Shown here: positions 59,455 to 64,000 of the stretch, piece after piece
How the letters are laid out: the number at the start of each line of letters is the position of its first letter
Position numbering within the stretch: the stretch's first letter is position 1
Source of the DNA: Pseudomonas sp. Ga0074129
Lineage (GTDB): Bacteria; Pseudomonadota; Gammaproteobacteria; Pseudomonadales; Pseudomonadaceae
DNA length: 64,000 nucleotides
Assembly: GCA_001465025.1 (NCBI GenBank)
Contig: LNDO01000091.1
Span: 34,771-98,770, forward strand
Reading direction: 5' to 3'
Program-made: the position numbers and the translations under genes
The notes under the pieces: generated by a model
What the model was told of the DNA's origin: nothing
Seen by the model: the letters and a program-made list of their open reading frames with translations, nothing else
The model's database searches: none

Positions 59455-60549
59455 TTGAGTTTTCGCCCTCTGCTTCTGCTGTGCTTGCCTGCCAGCCTGC
59501 TGCTGACCGCCTGTGATCAGCCCAGCCCACCTCAGGAGCAGGCACCGCGCCTGGTCAAACTGTTCACCGTGGACGATCCCGCTGGCCAGCGCCTGCGGGA
59601 ATTTCCGGCTCGGCTGAAAGCCACCAACGAGGCCGAACTGTCGTTCCGCATCGGCGGGCAGTTGAAGACCCTCAACGTGCTGCAAGGCCAGCAGGTGAAA
59701 CGCGGCCAGCTGATCGCCAGCATCGAAGACACCGACCAGCGCCTGCGCGTACGTGACCGCCAAGCCAGTTATGACCTAGCCAACGCGCAGTTCCAGCGCA
59801 TCGCCAAACTCTATGAACGGCAGATGATTTCGCGCGCCGAGTACGACCAGCGCAAAGCCACCCTGGATTCGGCACGGGCAGCGCTCAACCTGGCGCGCCA
59901 AGAGCAGGATTACACGCAAATCCTCGCGCCTTTTGATGGTGTGGTGGCCAGCACTTATGTGGATAACTTCCAGGTGGTGCAGGCCAAACAGCCCATCGCC
60001 ACACTGCAAAGCGGCGACATGCTGGATGTGCTGTTCCAGTTGCCGGAAAACCTGCTGACCAACCTGCGTGGCCGCGAAGAAAATCCCGATTATCACCCCA
60101 GCGTGACCCTCGACAGCCTGCCAGGCCGTGAGTTTGAGGCGGTGTACAAAGAACACAGCACCCAGCCGGACCCGAAGACCCTGACCTATCAAGTCACCCT
60201 GTCGATTCCACGCCCGCCGGAACTCAACCTACTACCGGGCATGAGCGCCACCGTTAAAGTCGACTTCGCACAAATTGTGCGCAACCCCGATACGCGCATT
60301 TTGGTTCCCGTCGAGGCGGTATTCAGCCCCGACAACGGGCCGGCTACCGCCAAGCAGGTATGGGTGGTGAACGCGGTAGAGGATGGCATGACTGTCACTG
60401 CGCGCCCCGTTGAGGTTGGCCAACTGACCCGCAATGGCATCGAAGTGTTGAGCGGGTTGACGCCCGGTGAGCAGATTGTTGCCGTTGGCGGCGCTGAGCT
60501 GGAAGAAGGCCAGGCCGTTCGTCCCTGGGTACGCGAGCGGGGACTGTAA
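59455..60549 (+). CDS. RND efflux periplasmic adaptor lipoprotein
   Basis: A 364-residue membrane-fusion protein. It starts at TTG 59455 (AGGGA upstream) with LSFRPLLLLCLPASLLLTAC, where LTAC is a lipobox, so it is probably anchored by lipid. Then follow the biotinyl-lipoyl hairpin (ELSFRIGGQLKTLNVLQGQQVKRGQLIASIEDTDQRLRVRDRQ), a coiled-coil hairpin (~100-150) and the beta-barrel (GDMLDVLFQLPENLL, ILVPVEAVF). It is the partner of the pump that starts on the next base. It may take part in export of drugs or metals, unknown here. Confidence 0.87.
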   Translation: MSFRPLLLLCLPASLLLTACDQPSPPQEQAPRLVKLFTVDDPAGQRLREFPARLKATNEAELSFRIGGQLKTLNVLQGQQVKRGQLIASIEDTDQRLRVRDRQASYDLANAQFQRIAKLYERQMISRAEYDQRKATLDSARAALNLARQEQDYTQILAPFDGVVASTYVDNFQVVQAKQPIATLQSGDMLDVLFQLPENLLTNLRGREENPDYHPSVTLDSLPGREFEAVYKEHSTQPDPKTLTYQVTLSIPRPPELNLLPGMSATVKVDFAQIVRNPDTRILVPVEAVFSPDNGPATAKQVWVVNAVEDGMTVTARPVEVGQLTRNGIEVLSGLTPGEQIVAVGGAELEEGQAVRPWVRERGL

Positions 60550-63500
60550 ATGGATATCGCCGGTTATTTTATCCAGCGTCGGGTCACCAGCTGGCTGGTC
60601 ACGCTGGTCTTGGGCATTGGCGGTTTGATGGCCTTTCTCGGCATCGGCCGTCTGGAAGACCCTTCCTTCACCCTGAAAAACGCCATGGTTATCACCAGCT
60701 ACCCCGGCGCCTCGCCGCAGCAGGTGGAAGAGGAAGTCAGCTACCCGCTGGAAAACGCCATCCAGCAGCTGCCCTCAATCAAAAAAATCACCTCAATCTC
60801 CAGCGCCGGGCTCTCGCAAATCAGCCTGGAGCTGCACAGCCAAATCAAATCTGAAGAAATCCCCCAAATCTGGGATGAGCTGCGGCGCAAGATCAACGAC
60901 CTGCAACCCCACCTGCCACCGGGGGTGAACCCACCGCAGGTGCGCGACGATTTCAGTGATGTCTTCGGTTTCTTCCTGCTGGTCACCGGCAAGGGCTACA
61001 GCGCCCAGGAGCTGCGAGATTTTGCCGACTACCTGCGGCGTGAACTGGTGTTGCTACCCGGTGTGGGCAAAGTGACACTGGCCGGCGCGCGCCAGGAACA
61101 GGTGCAGGTGGAAATCTCCCGCAGCAAGATGAGCGCCTTGGGTATCGCACCGCAGCGCCTGGCGCAGGTCTTGAGCCAGCAAAACGTGGTGTCCAATGCT
61201 GGGCGAATTCTGGTGGGCAGCGAGTCTATCCGCCTGCACCCCACCGGAGAATTTCAGGATGTGCGCGAGCTGGAGCGGCTGATCATCAGCGATCCCGGCA
61301 GCTCACAACAGGTCACCCTGGGCGACATTGCCCAGGTCAGCCGTGGCTTCAGCGAAACCCCGGGCAACCTCTACCGCATGAACGGCCAGGATGCACTGAC
61401 CCTGGGTATTGCCTTTGCACCCAAGGTCAACGTGGTCGATGTCGGTGCGGCGGTGAATGCGCGCCTGGCCGAACTGGACAACCAGCGCCCGGCCGGCATG
61501 CAGTTGCAGGTGTTTTACGACCAAGCCGCCGAGGTTGATTCTTCGGTGCAGGGCTTCGTGATCAACTTCGTCGCCTCTGTGGTCATCGTGATTGTCGTGC
61601 TGCTGGTGTTTATGGGCATGCGCAGCGGCCTGCTGATCGGCCTGATCCTGGCCCTTACCGTGCTAGGCAGCTTTATCTTCATGCGCATGCTGGGGATTGA
61701 ACTGCAACGCATCTCCCTCGGCGCGCTGGTGATAGCCCTCGGCATGCTGGTGGACAACGCCATTGTCGTGGTCGAGGGCATTCTGGTTGGCCGTCAACGC
61801 GGGCAAACCACGCTGCAAGCCGCGCGGGCCATCGTCAAGCAGACCAACCTGCCGCTGCTCGGGGCCACCCTGATTGCGATCATCGCCTTCGCCCCCATCG
61901 GCCTGTCCGATGACTCCACGGGTGAGTTCTGCCTGTCGCTGTTCCAAGTGTTGATGATTTCCCTGCTGCTCAGTTGGGTCACGGCCATCACCCTGACGCC
62001 GTTCTTCGCCAGCCTGTTCTTCCGTGACAACCAGACGCTGACCGGCCAGAGCCAGGGCGACCCTTACGGCGGGGTGATTTTCACCGCCTACCGCGCCCTG
62101 CTCGACTTCGCCCTGCACCACCGTCGCCTGACACTGGGCCTGCTGAGCGTGCTGCTGGTGGTGGCCATTGCCGGTTTCGGCAACGTACGGCAGAGCTTCT
62201 TCCCGCCGTCCAACACGCCGATGTTCTTTATCGACCTGTGGCTGCCGCAAGGCACGGACATCCGCTACACCGAGCAATTGGTGGCCGAACTAGACCAGCA
62301 TGTTTTGGAGCAGGAAGGTGTAACCGCCGTCAGTAGCACCATCGGCCAGGGCGCGCTGCGCTTTATCCTGACCTACTCACCGCAAAAGCAGTACCCCAAC
62401 TATGCCCAGTTGCTGGTGCGTACCGACGAGTTGGCGCGCATCGAACCGCTGATCAACCAACTTGAACAGCATGTGGCCGAGCAGTACCCGCAGATCAAAC
62501 CCAAGTTCAAGCAACTGATGCTTGGCCCCGGCAACGACAGCAAGATCGAAGCCCGCTTCAGCGGCCCCGACCCCGAGGTGCTGCGCCAGCTGGGCAGTGA
62601 AGCCATCCGCCGTATGCGCCAGGACCCGGTCGCCAACGCCGTGACGCACGACTGGCACGAGCGCACCAAGCTGATCCGCCCGCAATTTGCCGAGGCCCGC
62701 GCACGCGAGCTGGGTGTGGATAAAAGCGAACTGGATGACCTGCTGCGCATGAGCTTCTCGGGCATGACCGTGGGCCTGTACCGCGAAGGCACGCAGCTGT
62801 TGCCGATCATCGCGCGCACGCCGGACAACGAGCGCCTGAATGCCGACAGCCTCAACGACCTGCAGGTGTGGAGCAACGCCCGTGGCGGTTACCTGCCGAT
62901 TGAGCAGGTGCTGCTGGGCTTTACCACCGAATGGGAAGACCCGCTGATCATGCGTTTGAACCGCAAACGCACCCTCACGGTACAAGCCGACCCAGCGCTG
63001 CTCAGCGGCGAAACTGCCGCTCAGCTGTTCGGCCGTATCCGCCCGGAGATCGAAGCTATTCCTCTACCGGAAGGCTACAGCCTGGAATGGGGCGGCGAAT
63101 ACGAAAGCTCCCGCGACGCACAAAGTGCGGTATTTGGCAGCTTGCCGCTGGGTTTTCTGGCGATGTTTATGATCACCATTTTGCTGTTTGACTCGTTCAA
63201 ACGCGCCACGGTGATCTGGCTGACGGTGCCCCTGGCAATGATCGGTGTGACCCTGGGCTTTTTAATCACCGGTATTCCTTTTGGCTTTATGGCCTTGTTG
63301 GGCTTGCTCAGCCTGAGCGGCATGCTGGTGAAAAACGGCATTGTCCTGGTCGATGAAATCCAGCTGCAGCTGGCCAGTGGCAAGGATGCCCTGCAAGCGG
63401 TTGAAGAAGCCTCCATCAGCCGCGTGCGCCCGGTGTCCATGGCGGCCCTGACCACCATTCTGGGCATGAGCCCGCTGCTCGCCGATGCCTTCTTCCAAAG

Positions 63501-63624
63501 CATGGCCGTGGTGATCATGTTCGGCCTGGGCTTCGCCACCCTGCTGACCCTGGTGGTGCTGCCGGTGCTGTATTGCATGTTCTACGGCATTGGCAAACCC
63601 GACGCGGCGACAGCCTCAGCCTAA
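60550..63624 (+). CDS. RND-family efflux pump (AcrB/MexB-type, HAE1-like)
   Basis: A 1024-residue inner-membrane transporter with 12 helices and two large periplasmic loops. MDIAGYFIQRRVTSWLVTLVLGIGGLMAF starts helix 1. The proton relay region in helix 4 reads GMLVDNAIVVVEG, where AcrB has DD; the second Asp is Asn here. The helix-10 lysine (LVKNGIVLVDEI) and helix-11 Arg (SRVRPVSMAALTTILGM) are present. No outer-membrane channel gene follows; the pump may recruit a shared OprM/TolC. Its start is the base after the adaptor stop, so both are co-translated. Confidence 0.9.
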   Translation: MDIAGYFIQRRVTSWLVTLVLGIGGLMAFLGIGRLEDPSFTLKNAMVITSYPGASPQQVEEEVSYPLENAIQQLPSIKKITSISSAGLSQISLELHSQIKSEEIPQIWDELRRKINDLQPHLPPGVNPPQVRDDFSDVFGFFLLVTGKGYSAQELRDFADYLRRELVLLPGVGKVTLAGARQEQVQVEISRSKMSALGIAPQRLAQVLSQQNVVSNAGRILVGSESIRLHPTGEFQDVRELERLIISDPGSSQQVTLGDIAQVSRGFSETPGNLYRMNGQDALTLGIAFAPKVNVVDVGAAVNARLAELDNQRPAGMQLQVFYDQAAEVDSSVQGFVINFVASVVIVIVVLLVFMGMRSGLLIGLILALTVLGSFIFMRMLGIELQRISLGALVIALGMLVDNAIVVVEGILVGRQRGQTTLQAARAIVKQTNLPLLGATLIAIIAFAPIGLSDDSTGEFCLSLFQVLMISLLLSWVTAITLTPFFASLFFRDNQTLTGQSQGDPYGGVIFTAYRALLDFALHHRRLTLGLLSVLLVVAIAGFGNVRQSFFPPSNTPMFFIDLWLPQGTDIRYTEQLVAELDQHVLEQEGVTAVSSTIGQGALRFILTYSPQKQYPNYAQLLVRTDELARIEPLINQLEQHVAEQYPQIKPKFKQLMLGPGNDSKIEARFSGPDPEVLRQLGSEAIRRMRQDPVANAVTHDWHERTKLIRPQFAEARARELGVDKSELDDLLRMSFSGMTVGLYREGTQLLPIIARTPDNERLNADSLNDLQVWSNARGGYLPIEQVLLGFTTEWEDPLIMRLNRKRTLTVQADPALLSGETAAQLFGRIRPEIEAIPLPEGYSLEWGGEYESSRDAQSAVFGSLPLGFLAMFMITILLFDSFKRATVIWLTVPLAMIGVTLGFLITGIPFGFMALLGLLSLSGMLVKNGIVLVDEIQLQLASGKDALQAVEEASISRVRPVSMAALTTILGMSPLLADAFFQSMAVVIMFGLGFATLLTLVVLPVLYCMFYGIGKPDAATASA

Positions 63625-63630
63625 AACACA

Positions 63631-63675
63631 AAACCCCCGAACCTCAGGCTAATACCGGAGGTTCGGGGGCTTTTC
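63631..63675. terminator. Strong rho-independent terminator
   Basis: A perfect 12-bp stem CCCCCGAACCTC/GAGGTTCGGGGG with preceding AAAA and following GCTTTT. It ends the RND operon and can serve the reverse gene also. Confidence 0.92.
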
Positions 63676-63684
63676 TGGTCGGGC

Positions 63685-63926
63685 TTAACAGCTCAATTCG
63701 ACGCTCTTGATTCCCAGCAGGCGCAGTTCATCCACCAGCTGATTCAGGTCAGCGAAGGTGTCCACTTGTTCCTGTTCATCAACCAGAAAAAAGCTCGTTC
63801 CGGCGTCCTTTTTGAATAGCACGATCCATTCGCAGGTATTGCCCGGATTGACGATGACGTGGGTGTCAAATTGTACCCCCGCAGCCTGCCTGGCTTTGAT
63901 ATTGTGGGAGGAAAATAAAGTGTCAT
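63685..63926 (-). pseudogene. Small hypothetical gene with apparent one-base frameshift near its start
   Basis: The minus strand reads an intact-looking frame ...SHNIKARQAAGVQFDTHVIVN...TCEWIVLFKKDAGTSFFLVDEQEQVDTFADLNQLVDELRLLGIKSVELSC and stop (63685-63687), open back to a stop at 63928 but without any ATG, GTG or TTG. An ATG at 63926 lies one base out of frame. Inserting one T in the TTTT run (plus-strand AAAA at 63912-63915) joins MTLYF directly to SSHNIK to give an ~80-residue protein. Either a real 5' frameshift, a sequence error, or a nonstandard start. Family not recognised. No clear ribosome site upstream. Confidence 0.55.
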
Positions 63927-64000
63927 CCTAACTACAGGACCCTGCAACGTAGCAATTCCTGCAAAAATCCATTTAAAACAATGACTTATTTCAATTCTGC

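Overview
The window is about 62 percent GC and gene-dense. It carries HexR, DksA2, FolE2, TAXI-TRAP, GGDEF/EAL and REP-type palindromes, with gene orders I recognise from Pseudomonas chromosomes. I read it as a chromosomal segment of a Pseudomonas species. No rRNA, tRNA, CRISPR array, integrase or transposase was seen. These calls come from reading the sequence and from remembered gene orders; no search was run.

Layout. 1-12.8 kb is a hydroxyproline catabolic island: the D-hydroxyproline dehydrogenase subunits (the first is cut by the window edge), a PAS-AraC regulator, a polar amino-acid ABC transporter, an aconitase-X cis-3-hydroxyproline dehydratase, a proline-racemase-family enzyme, pyrroline-hydroxycarboxylate deaminase, ketoglutarate semialdehyde dehydrogenase and a pyrroline-2-carboxylate reductase. 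Two promoters of the island share the palindrome TCGTATACGA, and one has a sigma-54-like -24/-12 element. 13-16 kb holds a HexR-type regulator diverging from a glucose-6-phosphate dehydrogenase, with a HexR operator between them. 16-27 kb is general chromosome: AmpG-like MFS, a GGDEF/EAL protein, UvrD, an orphan TRAP binding lipoprotein, a Tim44-like protein and small proteins. 27.6-32.2 kb is a GntR-SDR-aminotransferase-glutamine synthetase-like cluster with two TGTGATCACA palindromes in its divergent promoter.

34.4-46 kb is the most striking part, a probable Zur (zinc starvation) island. One Zur-box-like palindrome (38549-38563) sits midway between two divergent operons. To the left are dksA2, a ZigA/COG0523 GTPase and DUF1826. 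To the right are folE2, znuC, znuB, znuA-like, hisI, yidD and pyrC2, followed after a repeat by a second threonyl-tRNA synthetase. Several products look like paralogues able to replace or spare zinc enzymes: DksA2 has lost two of its four zinc cysteines, FolE2 is the type-IB enzyme, and PyrC2 lacks one metal-binding histidine. The ThrRS paralogue keeps all three zinc ligands but has an altered MNCPGH motif.

46-51.7 kb holds small proteins, a DUF2207-LemA pair, an SBP-like protein and GNAT acetyltransferases. 52-59.3 kb is a TAXI-TRAP transporter (receptor, fused permease, DUF1850) next to a DctB/DctD-like two-component system. The receptor promoter is a near-consensus sigma-54 element with two matching inverted-repeat enhancer sites 32 bp apart. 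59.4-63.6 kb encodes an RND efflux adaptor and pump, followed by a strong terminator and a small reverse-strand gene with an apparent one-base frameshift at its start.
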